From the NCBI GenBank assembly GCA_003116995.1, contig BDSL01000091.1:62001-126000 (forward strand): DNA of 64,000 nucleotides. Direction: 5' to 3'. Positions within the stretch are counted from its first letter, which is position 1; each line of letters starts with the position of its first letter. This DNA is from Yamagishiella unicocca. Its lineage: Eukaryota > Chlorophyta > Chlorophyceae > Chlamydomonadales > Volvocaceae. Of the stretch, positions 11,223 through 21,338 are shown piece by piece. The notes under the pieces were generated by a model. That model was given only the letters and a program-made list of their open reading frames with translations. It was not told where the DNA came from and searched no databases. The position numbers and the translations under genes are program-made.

Positions 11223-12851
11223 ATTCGATGCTTCTGGGCCCAAAAGCGTTCCTGCGAAGTTGGCGCGGCCAGAGAAAAGAAATGAACGCTGGGTTACGGT
11301 GCTGCAAAGGTTGAGAATGGGATGCTAAGAGCACTGCAAGGGACGTGAGCTGTGCGGGGAAGGCAGGAGGCAGAGCGGACAGTCGGCGCTCGACGGTCAG
11401 TCTTCTGGAGCCGCGGTCGGCAGGCTGAGCTCACCGCGGGCCCTGTCACCCGCTATCCCCAGAGTCACACCCGTGCGCTGACGTGCGTCACAAGAGCGCA
11501 GCGAGCGCTTGAAGTAGGAGCGCGACGACCCCAATCGTACCTTACGCACCGGCGTTGGTCCAAGGGCTGGTGACTTATCGGTGCTCGATAATATATAATG
11601 TTAGGATCGCGAAAGCAGGAATAGATTATTGGGTGCAGCAAAGATATGATATAGAGTAGATAGGGATAGGACTGAACACGGACATTTATGGCTGGCCCTG
11701 GCTGGCCCTGGCATGGGCCTCATGGGCTGGCAAAATGCGCGGGTGGGCCCTGCGTCGCGATCGCGTATGCATGCTCCAAATGGCGTAGAAAGCCGTTCAA
11801 ATAACATGATCGCAGCTCCGTCAGGGCCTTAGAGATGTATCCTTGGCGTCAGACCCTGCGGGTCGCGGACTTTGGTACTGTTTGTAAACCGCATCGTGAT
11901 GGAGATTATTGCAATTATTAGTCTTCAACGCGCGTTCGAAATCCCTGCCAGAGCACACAATGCAGCCAACAAAAACAGTGGCTCCTCGACAGACAGCTCA
12001 TGTTTTTAGTCCGCGGCCATTTTGACGCCTGGAGCGCGCCAGCCGGAAAGATTGGGCTGGACATCCCTGCCTTCCTTGACATACACCGCTTACACCTGCA
12101 TGCTAAGAGAAGTTCTGGGTCCGAAACCCCTGCCCAGGACGAAACATCCATCGCTTGCAACCCAAAAGACGCCGCTTGCATCGAGCGAATGATGCGAGCC
12201 CGCGACGCGACGCGGCGTTTAAACGAGCGCAACCACACGGCCTCTGCGACGCATAAAAGAAATTCACGAAGCATGATTGGTTCGCAGCAGCCACCGGAGG
12301 CTCCTTTCGCGCCCGTATGCACCAACTCCGCAGGCATAAAAAAGGGCGGCCGCCTGCATGCCTCCCCGCGCCTCACATCCTGCCTACGATTCCCCCACCC
12401 TTTCATAGCTCTCTTCCATGTGTCTCCCCACCTCTCAGCCTCTTAACACTGAAACCACGCACCAACCCAGCTCACTTCGTTTGATGAGCAACGACCGATA
12501 CAGTACTCAGCCGGCCTACCCAGCGCGGTGGCAACCCCTGACTGAACCCTGACCCGGCTCCCTGGCATGCCCCAACAAATCACGCACCAGCTACCACGCC
12601 CACAGCATAACTCCCTCCTTCACCACCAGCATCAGCTACTACACCCGCAGCACAGCTCCACGTTTCAGTTTTCAGTTTTAATACCACACGGAAGCTCGGA
12701 AACTAACATGGCGCACAACGGGACACGCCTGTGTTGCTGAAAAGGTAGAACCTATTCGCCGTCCTCGCCTTCATCTTGCAGCCATCAGTGGGCCGCCCGT
12801 CACCCTCGGTCCGGCCCTTGTGTCTTCATCTCGCGCTTTGGACTAACATCT
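11223..12851. other. Intergenic region between two - strand genes
   Basis: Contains the upstream region of the Mpv17-family gene (an AT-rich patch near 11585-11600) and the 3' UTR of the methyltransferase gene. No convincing coding frame was seen. Confidence 0.5.
12090..12094 (-). terminator. Candidate TGTAA polyadenylation signal (methyltransferase)
   Basis: TTACA on the + strand, i.e. TGTAA on the - strand, about 760 bases after the stop at 12852. Confidence 0.35.
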
Positions 12852-15800
12852 TCACTCCCGCTTGAAGTTGCGGTAGGCGACAACCGCGTAGAAGGGGTCG
12901 GAGGCGCTCCGGCTCCACAGCCGGGTCAGGGGCCCCAGCAGCGCCGCCAGGCCTCCCCGTCCTGCCGCCGCACTAGCCCCTCCCGACGGCGCCTTGGGAA
13001 CCTCGGTGAGCACCTCAGGTGCGGTGAAGCCGGCCACGACCTGTGAGGCCGGGAGCGGGTGGTTGAGGTGGTGGTTGCGGTGGTATCAAGGAAGGTATCG
13101 AGGTCGTGGTTGTGGTTGCGGTTGTGGTGATGGCGATGGCGGTGGTGGTGGTGGTGGTGGTGGTTGCGGTGGTATCAAGGAAGGTATCGAGGTCGTGGTT
13201 GTGGTTGCGGTTGTGGTGATGGCGATGGCGGTGGTGGTGGTGGTGGTGGTGGTTGCGGTGGTATCAAGGAAGGTATCGAGGTCGTGGTTGTGGTTGCGGT
13301 TGTGGTGATGGCGATGGCGGTGGTGGTGGTGGTGGTGGTGGTTGCGGTGGTATCAAGGAAGGTATCGAGGTCGTGGTTGTGGTTGCGGTTGTGGTGATGG
13401 CGATGGCGGTGGTGGTGGTGGTGGTGGTGGTTGCGGTGGTATCAAGGAAGGTATCGAGGTCGTGGTTGTGGTTGCGGTTGTGGCGATGGTGGTGGTGGTG
13501 GTGGTGGTGGTGGTGGTGGTGGTGGTTGCGGTGGTATCAAGGAAGGTATCGAGGTCGTGGTTGTGGTTGCGGTTGTGGTGATGGCGATGGCGGTGGTGGT
13601 GGTGGTGGTGGTGGTTGCGGTGGTATCAAGGAAGGTATCGAGGTCGTGGTTGTGGTTGCGGTTGTGGTGATGGCGATGGCGGTGGTGGTGGTGGTGGTGG
13701 TGGTTGCGGTGGTATCAAGGAAGGTATCGAGGTCGTGGTTGTGGTTGCGGTTGTGGTGATGGCGATGGTGGTGGTGGTGGTGGTGGTGGTGGTTGCGGTG
13801 GTATCAAGGAAGGTATCGAGGTCGTGGTTGTGGTTGCGGTTGTGGTGATGGCGATGGTGGTGGTGGTGGTGGTGGTGGTGGTGGTGGTTGCGGTGGTATC
13901 AAGGAAGGTATCGAGGTCGTGGTTGTGGTTGCGGTTGTGGTGATGGCGATGGTGGTGGTGGTGGTGGCGGTGGTGGTGGTGGTGGTGGTGGTGGTGGTAG
14001 TATTGAGGAAGGTATTGAGGTGGTGATGGGGGGTTGGGCACTACTGGCTACCCGAGAGAGGGAGAGGACAGGCCGTTGTGCAGCAGTGGGTAGGGGGGAG
14101 GACGTAGGTGCATTATAACATCATAATCGCAAGGGGAGGTGAGAGGGACCTCAGGTTGGGTGCCTGCTTGCTTGGCAGCTCCCCTGTAGTGAATCAGACG
14201 ACCCGGCCGCACCTGGAAGTACTGCCGTACCAGCTGGCACCGGGCGTAGCCGGTGGCGTCCCGCCAGGCCGCAATGGCCTGCGTGCCGCAACGGAGGGGT
14301 CGCCGGGGGGTTGGCATAAGAGCACCGTTGACTCGACATGGGGGTTGCCGGGGTGTGTGTGTGGCATATGGACTTTGTTTACACGACGTGGGAGTTGCCG
14401 GGGGGGGGCCTAAAGACATTGTTTAGACGACATGGGGGGGTTGGCATAAGGACCGGTTACACGACCTGGGTAGAATAGCTGGCGCCATTGTCTTCAGACG
14501 CATAGTTGTGGGCGCATGCTGGATCACTTTGATTGACTACCGAGAAACCTGTGGAAGGCGCCCGTCGGTGGCCCGTCAGTGGCCCGTCAGTGGCCCGTCG
14601 GTGGCCCGTCAGTGGCCCGTCAGTGGCCCGTCAGTGGCCCGTCAGTGGCCCGTCAGTGGCCCGTTGCAAGCGGTGGGGGCCCAGGCCAGGAGAGCGGGGG
14701 GGGGGGCGGATCGCCCTGTCTGTCGCCTGGCACATGAGGACCGACACACACGTGCCGCAACGGAGGCGGGGAGGAGAAGACCCGGTTCCACGACACAGGA
14801 AACGGAGGTGGGAGGGCAGGTCAGGAGGGTAGGGGGCCGGTAGGGGACCAGCGGATGTGCGGCGGGGGGGGGCCGCGGGGCGGTGTGTGCGGGTAGAGCA
14901 GCGTGGACGTGAAGGCGACTGGCTGGCGGAAGGCGTTGGGGGGTCGCCCGGCCTGCCTGCCTGCCTGTCAGCCAGTCCGTCTGTCTGTCAGTCCGTCTGT
15001 CTGCGGTTGTGTTGATGGCTGGTCCAGCCCTCCGTGTCAGCTCGTGCAGCCGATAACACTGACGCCCTGATGTATACCAGCCAAAGTCCCGAGCCACACA
15101 GGCGTGATACAACACGCCCAGCTCTACATACGGTGATCCGCAGCCCGCATACTCGCCTTGGAGTAGAACAGGCGGTTGGAGAAGGTGATGATGCAGACGC
15201 CCCCCGGCTTGAGCACCCGGTAGATCTCAGCAAACACGCGCTCGGGCTGCTGCAGGTACTGCACGCTGTCGTACAAGTACGACGTGTACGATGCGGCAAG
15301 GGGTACGGCAGCGGGGTAAGGCGGGCGCGGGGGGCCGGCGAGCGGGAAGGTGCGTCGGCCGGGTGATGGATGGATGGGTGGGGCAGATGGCGGGCGGGTT
15401 GGGGGCGCGAGGGCACGAGGGGTTTGTGTGTTAAACGATGTGCAGCGGGTACAGAGAAGCGACTTGGAAAGGCTGCAGGAACGAGACATGATGTCAGGTG
15501 GCGGCGCGTCAGTGGACACCCTTCACCCCCTAACCCCCGCATACCCTAACCCCCACATCCCTCCTCCCCCCCCGCCCGCCCTACCCCTCACCCCCTACCC
15601 CCCCGGCCGCCCTACCGTTCACCCCCTACCCCCCGCCCGCCCTACCCCTCACCCCCTACCCCTCCGCCCCCCCTACCCCTCGCCGCCCCCCCACCTGACA
15701 CAGCACACCACTGCGTCGAAGCTCTGGTCCGCAGCCGCCCAGCCGTCCGGCTCGCGGTTCAGGTTGCGCACAAAGAAGGAGTCCAGGCGGGGGTTGCGAG

Positions 15801-18207
15801 CCAGCTCGGGGGCGTTCATGCCGTGTCCCACCACCTGGGTCACGAAGGGGGTTGCACGGGGGGAGGGGGAGTTTGCAAAACACAAGGCACGTCCATGAGA
15901 CGTGAGCAGCATAGCTGGCGCATAGGGGGATCACAGAAAGGAACCGGTAGGCGCATGGGGTGGTGCAGGGAAGCGCACGGACCGAAACCACGCACGGGAG
16001 AGGGGGTGAGAAGACCCGATTACACGCCATAGGAGATCGAGGACAGGAGCATGGCCGGCGACTAGTGTTCGGACATGCGTTTGGAGTGTGCATGCATGCC
16101 GGAGATAAGGGGTTGGCTATCGGGAAACCTGCGGACACGGCCTGAAAACCCGGTGCGCGGGGGGGGACGGGGACCTTCAAAGGTCCCCGGGGGACCCGTG
16201 TTCGCTCCTTTCGTGTCGTGACTCATCCAATCGAAACCCTAAATGCACCGCCTGAGTAGGGGTCTTTGAAATGAAACCCAAAACACTGCGCGGCGCCTGA
16301 CGCAGGCCTTAGTTCTTGTTTATTTGGAACGCGCTCAGTAGGGTGTACACTGGGAAGGAGCCAGCAGCATGCGACCAAGAGCCCGCAGCCCGTCTCTCCC
16401 CCGGTCGGGGCCCGTCCCATTCGGCAAACCCACCCCCCACCCCTCCGCACCTTGCCGTACTGCTTCTCCGGCGGCAGGTGCGACACCCAGCTGCTGCACA
16501 GGTCCTGCGCGGGCGTGGCGGGGGTGTACGAGAGACCCGTGGGTCGGCAAGGAAAAGTAAAAACGATTGGGGACCGTTTGGTACGCGCGTTTGGGGTCGC
16601 ATGCTGGAGGACTTCGCTTAGATAACTGAATCCGGAGGTCGGGTACTGGGGGTGGGGGCAGTAGCAGCATCAGCAGCTGCAGCAGCAATAGCCCCTCAAA
16701 AGGGAGCAACAACGGCAGCGGCAACCTAGGGGCGGATGCCGGGTTCGGAGGCAGCAGGGGGGTGACGAGGCAGCTCAGCTCGTGGGACTCAACGACGTAG
16801 CTAGGACAAGAAGCCGGGGGGCTCTTCAAAACACACGGACGGGATCGCCTGGGGGCTCACGTGGTCATGCTGGCCATCAGTCCTCAATCACGTCACGCAT
16901 CTGCCGTTATACACCCGGTGCCTACGATACTGCTGCTGCCACAGCTGCCAGGCGCACCCTACCGCCGTGCGAATCCTCAGCTGGTGGACTCCGGGATCCA
17001 GGGACCCAGGGAAGTCACGTACGGCGACTATCCGCCCACCCCGGCGGTCTATTCTAAACGGTTTTTTCGGGCATCCACGGGTCTTCCTCGAACCCCGGCG
17101 CCCACCAGTACGGCGCCCCCCTCCGGGATGCGCTGGCGGTACAGCTCCGTGACCTGGTCCAGGAAGCTGTCGTCCACGTGTTTGACGAAGCGGGGCAGGT
17201 CTGCAGTGGCGGGCGGTGGGGGGAGATCGGAGGAGCCGGTGGCGGAAGGCAGGGTGCGATGGGGGCCAGGGTTATAGCTGCGGTGCTGCCGGTGCCAGTG
17301 CTGGGTTTTAGGGTTTTAGGGTTTCTTGCTTTCTTCATTTACCCTTTCAAATTCCTCACACTGCGGTGCAGCTGGGCACCCACCGTAGAACGCCCGGTCG
17401 TCGCCCGGGTCGAGCTTGGTCCGCTCCGGTCCCGCCAGCACCTCCCGCGCCACACTACCGCCGCCTCCGCGGGACTCCGCCTCCGCTGCCGTCAGCACCT
17501 GCGGCCGCCGAGCGCTGGCCCTGCTGGCGAGGGGGGGGGTGAAGGAAACGAAACCCGTGTACTCGTAAAACACAGGGTAGGGGTTGCGCGGGAAGCCCGT
17601 ATACGCGTGAGAAGAAACCGTTTGTGACAGTCTTCTGGGGATGCATGCTGGAGGGGGCGAGGGGGGCGAGGGGGGAAGGTTGCAAGGAAAACCCCGAGTC
17701 GGGGAGGGGGCGAGGGGGGGAGAGAGCCGGATGGAGCTGCGATGTGCCTGAGGGGCCCTCCGTACCAAAGCTCCGCTACTGCAGTTGGCTCTCTCCCGGA
17801 GGGACACAATGTGCAACCCGTAAGCCGGGCCCCACTCCAAAATGAGTAAAGAAGCGTGCCCAAAATGAGTGACCAAGAAGCGTGTCCAGAATGAGTAAAG
17901 AATGGTGCCCGAATCCCACGCCCACCCTCCATACACAGCCTTGGAATACTTTAGAATGAGGTGTATGCACCCCTGGCCGCTTGGGAGTCATTGGGTGAGG
18001 CTGGCTGCGTGTGGCTAACGAGCTAGCGACGTCGTCGTGAGGGCAGGTGCCGCACACGCAGCGCCTTCGAGCACTGTGAGGACCTCACCGAGATGATGTA
18101 GGTGTCCGTGAAAGCGAAGTGCGAGCCACCGCCCGGCCGGCGACTGATCGCAGCTCAAGGACCATTCCTCGTCCTGAGGTGCTTGGCGTGCAAGGCGACG
18201 CGCGCAT
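12852..18207 (-). CDS. SAM-dependent methyltransferase (type-11-like), predicted plastid-targeted
   Basis: Eight exons: 18207-18089, 17520-17384, 17200-17106, 16504-16451, 15834-15695, 15265-15157, 14278-14213 and 13040-12852. Every phase agrees, giving 302 residues. The N-terminus (MRASPCTPSTSGRG...VARTSLSRTPTSS) is rich in Ser/Thr/Arg like a chloroplast transit peptide. The core has PRFVKHVDDSFL (about 88-99), the SAM-binding segment AVLDLCSSWVSHLP (about 115-128), VVGHGMNAPELARNPRL, SFDAVVCCVSVQYL (about 173-187), RVLKPGGVCIITFSNR, YSKAIAAW and the C-terminal DPFYAVVAY. These blocks match the plant and algal class-I methyltransferase family with the GMN..EL..N and NR.F.TKAI.IW signatures; its substrate is not known to me. 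The intron 15156-14279 has a GC donor. Residues 253-286 are an Ala/Gly-rich insertion in the last exon. Confidence 0.9.
13070..14010. repeat. 89-bp minisatellite with GGT runs inside the last intron of the methyltransferase
   Basis: About ten copies of an 89-bp unit that opens with GGTATCAAGGAAGGTATCGAGG and ends in a (GGT)n run of variable length. On the transcribed sense the array is pyrimidine-rich (ACC)n and lies just upstream of the acceptor at 13041, so it extends the polypyrimidine region of that intron. Confidence 0.9.
14561..14665. repeat. 11-bp tandem repeat (CCCGTCAGTGG)
   Basis: About nine or ten near-perfect copies of CCCGTCAGTGG or CCCGTCGGTGG inside the methyltransferase intron 14279-15156. 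Confidence 0.9.
16528..16612 (-). repeat. Element-1 related repeat, diverged copy next to a 3' splice site
   Basis: Runs GAGACCCGTGGG ... AAAAACGATTGGG ... GGTCGCATGCTGGAG. It starts about 23 bases from the acceptor side of the methyltransferase exon 16451-16504, at the opposite end of the intron from the copy at 17051. Confidence 0.5.
17051..17096 (+). repeat. Element-1 interspersed repeat, next to a 5' splice site
   Basis: TTCTAAACGGTTTTTTCGGG followed by CATCCACGGGTCTTCCTCGAACCCC, almost identical to the copy at 283-352. It lies within about 10 bases of the donor of methyltransferase exon 17106-17200, antisense to the gene. Confidence 0.8.
17303..17324 (+). repeat. Short interstitial telomere-like repeat
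   Basis: GGGTTTTAGGGTTTTAGGG followed by TTT, i.e. about two and a half units of the Chlamydomonas-type telomere repeat TTTTAGGG, inside a methyltransferase intron. Confidence 0.6.
17540..17652 (-). repeat. Element-1 related repeat, diverged double copy
   Basis: Contains GGAAGCCCGTATACGCGTGA ... AAACCGTTTGTGACAG ... GGGGATGCATGCTGGAG, with a second half-copy (GAAACCCGTGTACTCGTAAA) just before it. It lies close to the acceptor at 17521. Confidence 0.55.
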
Positions 18208-18512
18208 GATCAGGGCGCAGCGATGCGTGCTGATTGTAATGTTTATCAAATGTATTTTTATAGCGTGAAAAAATTTAAGTGCCGCTTGAGTGCGATGGAC
18301 TACCGGTAGTCGACCTCCGGTGGTTTCTATCTCGCTCCAGTCCCGTTCAGGCCTACCGGAGACAGGGAGATAAGACCCAGATCATCCGACTAACGCCATG
18401 TTAAGACATAAGCTATAGTTTGTTTTCCAATTTTCAATTAAATTCGCTATTAAGCTATTAAGCTTGCGCGGTTCCGCTCCAACGTCACACGGTATCGAAC
18501 ACAGCCCACGCC
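18208..18512. promoter_or_regulatory. Divergent upstream region (methyltransferase - / array gene 1 +)
   Basis: A 305-bp spacer between two divergent start codons with an AT-rich core at about 18230-18290. It probably holds both promoters. No specific factor site is recognised. Confidence 0.4.
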
Positions 18513-20806
18513 ATGACGCAAAGCATCATGGGACCAAGGACTACTTTCGCACTAGTTGCTTTGCTGTTGTTGCTGCCACCACAGACTCCGGATCCCTCCT
18601 CGCGGCCAGCTAGCGCACTGCAGTCCTGGCTGGAATCAAAGCTCATCCAGGGTACGCCACTGCCGTCCTCGACCTCCGGCACCCATACCGTACAACACCA
18701 TGCTCCTGCCACACGCGCTCATGCAAAGTTCCAACCCCGAGCATCCCCGCACACGCTCCCCCCTAGCTCATCCAAAGAAGCACCCCTCGGCCGTCCTCTC
18801 CGACTCAACACCGTCCATCCGTAACCTCCCCCTCGAATGTCGTACTCAAACCCTCCCATATGAAAAGCCATATTATGCCACCTTACTCGCATCCGTGGCC
18901 CCCTCCCCACCCGCCCAATCCGACGGCCCCAGGCTTCTTCTACGCCACCTCCAGATTTCGCCTAATGCCGCCGATCGACCTCCAGTTGTTGGACCGAATC
19001 CAGCAACGGCGGGTGGCTCGGGAAGACATCCCTGGAGCTGACCGATTGGAGGCGCTACGGGGCTGGAGCAGCTACACCGACCCGTACCGGGGCGTGCCGG
19101 CACTGGTGTCCGACCTGGTTCGAAACCGGGGGTGAGTGGCGTGGGAATGCGCGTTTTTCGCATGAGAAAAAGCAACCGATCAGCCGAGGATTTTCTCAGC
19201 AATGAAGGTTTACTTTTACGTAACCTCGAAAAGGTTAGGTTTCCTGTAATTAGATTTCCTTTTCTAGAAGAGGCCTGTTTGCGAAATGTATGGGAAGGCG
19301 CATGCCGGGGAAATTGGTGTGGGGTCGGGAACCTGACCGTGAAACTGGGGGGTTGGGAGGTGGTGCGGAGGGGCAAGGGAGGGGCAAGGAGGCAGGTGCA
19401 TGGTGGGGAGGGGCAAGGGAGGTGGGTGAGAGAGGGGCAAGCAGTGAGTGGGTTAGGCGGCCCAGTGCCAGTGAAGGCAGCTGTGGCGACGGACTGAGGA
19501 GGCGGCCAAGAGCCAGGGGATGGTGCGTAAAGCTTGGTGGCAGCTGTATCCAACCAGACTGTACCCAACCAGGCCAGGGAATAGCTGGGGGCCAGAGGTG
19601 CTTTTCCGGGATCTGGAACTCCCATGTACGGCTTGGCAGCCGCAAAGCGAGGCCCATGAATTTCCACCTGGGTCGCCGGGGCTGGCCCGGTGGGCTCTGA
19701 TGGTGTACGACAGGGCGCCGATGACGTCACAACCTTCACCGCTTCCTCAGCGCACGTGCTCTTGGTGTGGGGCCCACGCGTGTTCTGTGTTTGGCGCCGC
19801 AGGCTGGTTCTCGACATCAGCAAGGACTGGATGCGGCTGGCGGAGAGTATACAGGCGGCATCCGGGGCGGGTGAGGCGGACAGGGGTTGCGGGTGGTGGC
19901 ACGCTGGCAGGTCTGTCACCCGCACACGCCGCCGGTCCTTCGTGTCTGCCTTCGCGCCCCCCCACCAGCGCGACCCGTGTCGGCCTTTGCATCCCTCCCC
20001 CGCCTTCATTCACGTCCCCCCACCTGCATGACCCGTGAACCTTAGAGCTGCCACCTGATGACAAGCCGTTACGCAGCCAATCCTCCCCAACACCAAGAAA
20101 TGGTCTGTATGCCCCCCTCTTCCCAAACCGGGTCTTCTCGACACCGCCGCCGAACGGGGCGGGGCCCGGTGCTGACAGGGTCCGGCAACTGGTTCGAGCT
20201 GCTGGTCTTCGAGCGAGCTGCCGTAATGGAAGCCGTAATGGACTTGGTCAGGCGCTCTCTGCACAAGGCCCACAAAGCATTCCAGGTGAGGGCCGGGCTG
20301 GAGGGCGGGCTGCGTACTTCTGTGCCTGGTTGCGTGGGCTCCTCCCTCGTCACGTAGCAGTAGTGGTCATCATAGTCGTCACGGGGCAGTAGTGGTCATA
20401 CTAGTCGTCACGGGGCAGTAGTGGTCATACTAGTCGTCACGGGGCAGTAGTGGTCATACTAGTGTGCAGCATGCCGGTGCCGGTGCCCTTCACCAGGCGT
20501 AAGGGTCAAGCCGCAGGACACCGGCAGCTCCTGCGTGTCATATCATCCTCCTGTCCAACGGAGGTAGATCCGGACCCGGTAAGGGCCGGGGAACTAAACA
20601 TCAGAGTCGCTTGTAAACAACGATGTTTGCGCCGGTGGTAGCGTCATTGGCGAGAGCGGTGTATTTCCCTGCCTACGATGTGTAGGACGGGAAGCCTTCA
20701 TGAGGAGGAGAGTGGCCGGGGGCTGTTGAGACGAGGGGAGGAAGTTTTATTTACTGCAGAGGAGCAGACCCTGCGACTGTTGCCGGCTGTTGCTGTGATC
20801 GTGTGA
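18513..20806 (+). CDS. Array gene 1: unrecognised family, five exons, complete, predicted signal peptide
   Basis: Exons 18513-18651, 18933-19131, 19803-19870, 20179-20285 and 20642-20806, phases 1/2/1/0, 225 residues from ATG to TGA. The N-terminus (MTQSIMGPRTTFALVALLLLLP) looks like a signal peptide or membrane anchor. The rest is predicted mostly helical, with WSSYTDPYRGVPALVSDLV, SKDWMRLAESIQAASG, SGNWFELLVFERAAVMEA and the C-terminal TAEEQTLRLLPAVAVIV. I do not recognise the family. Two further copies at 21339-23346 and 24325-26265 keep the same exon borders and phases with mostly conservative changes, which argues for coding. Relative to them, its first exon lacks the LTDIHTEHTTDPHFVPDLL segment and instead starts with a new upstream sequence. 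A TGTAA at 21201 would give a 3' UTR of about 400 bases. Confidence 0.6.
20348..20463 (+). repeat. About 29-bp tandem repeat in array gene 1, last intron
   Basis: Four copies of GTAGTGGTCATACTAGTCGT + CACGGGGCA. Shorter relatives occur at equivalent places after 22758 and 26029. Confidence 0.85.
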
Positions 20807-21200
20807 GAGGGATTGGCGTGCCGCTGCCTATGGAGTGCGGTGCAGATGGCAGGGGCCGTGAACCACGGTGGCGGCCCATGGCTCGCCCAAGCGCCAACTC
20901 TCGGCACTCTGTGTTGACGGCGGGCTTACTGGGTCACTGGTAGGCCATTCTTGCATACGACTCGCAACTAGAAGCAGAAAATGATGGAAAAAGAAATTGT
21001 GGGTCCCTTTAAAAAGTCACGGAGTACGGGACCATAATTATAAGGTACGGTACCGTAATTATTACGGTCGACCTCGAGGTAGGGCCAACCGTAAAATTAC
21101 ACAATTCAACGCTTTACGCGTTACGCTCTACGTCATTTACAGTCCCAACGGTCTATTACGCCGTAAGTCTCCACCCCTAAACGCACCCCACGCCACCCAC

Positions 21201-21205
21201 TGTAA
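21201..21205 (+). terminator. Candidate TGTAA polyadenylation signal (array gene 1)
   Basis: TGTAA about 395 bases after the stop at 20806 and before the second unit of the array. Confidence 0.4.
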
Positions 21206-21228
21206 CCGCTACAACAACCCCAATGATT

Positions 21229-21322
21229 CCCCTTCCCGCCTTAGTCCGCCTTATAACAACCCCACCCCTTCCTGCCTTGGTCCGCCTTACAACAACCCCA
21301 CCCCTTCCCGCCTTGGTCCGGC
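21229..21322 (+). repeat. About 36-bp tandem repeat ahead of array gene 2
   Basis: Three copies of CCCTTCCCGCCTTGGTCCGC followed by CTTACAACAACCCCAC. The last runs into the sequence before the exon at 21339. Confidence 0.7.
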
Positions 21323-21338
21323 TGACCTGGCTCTCCAG

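Noticed and set aside
13164..13943. Gly/Val/Arg-rich frames on the + strand
   Set aside because: Translations of the 89-bp repeat inside a methyltransferase intron.
14561..14665. Possible CRISPR-like array
   Set aside because: Direct 11-bp repeats without spacers, in a eukaryotic intron; no other array in the window has repeat-spacer architecture.
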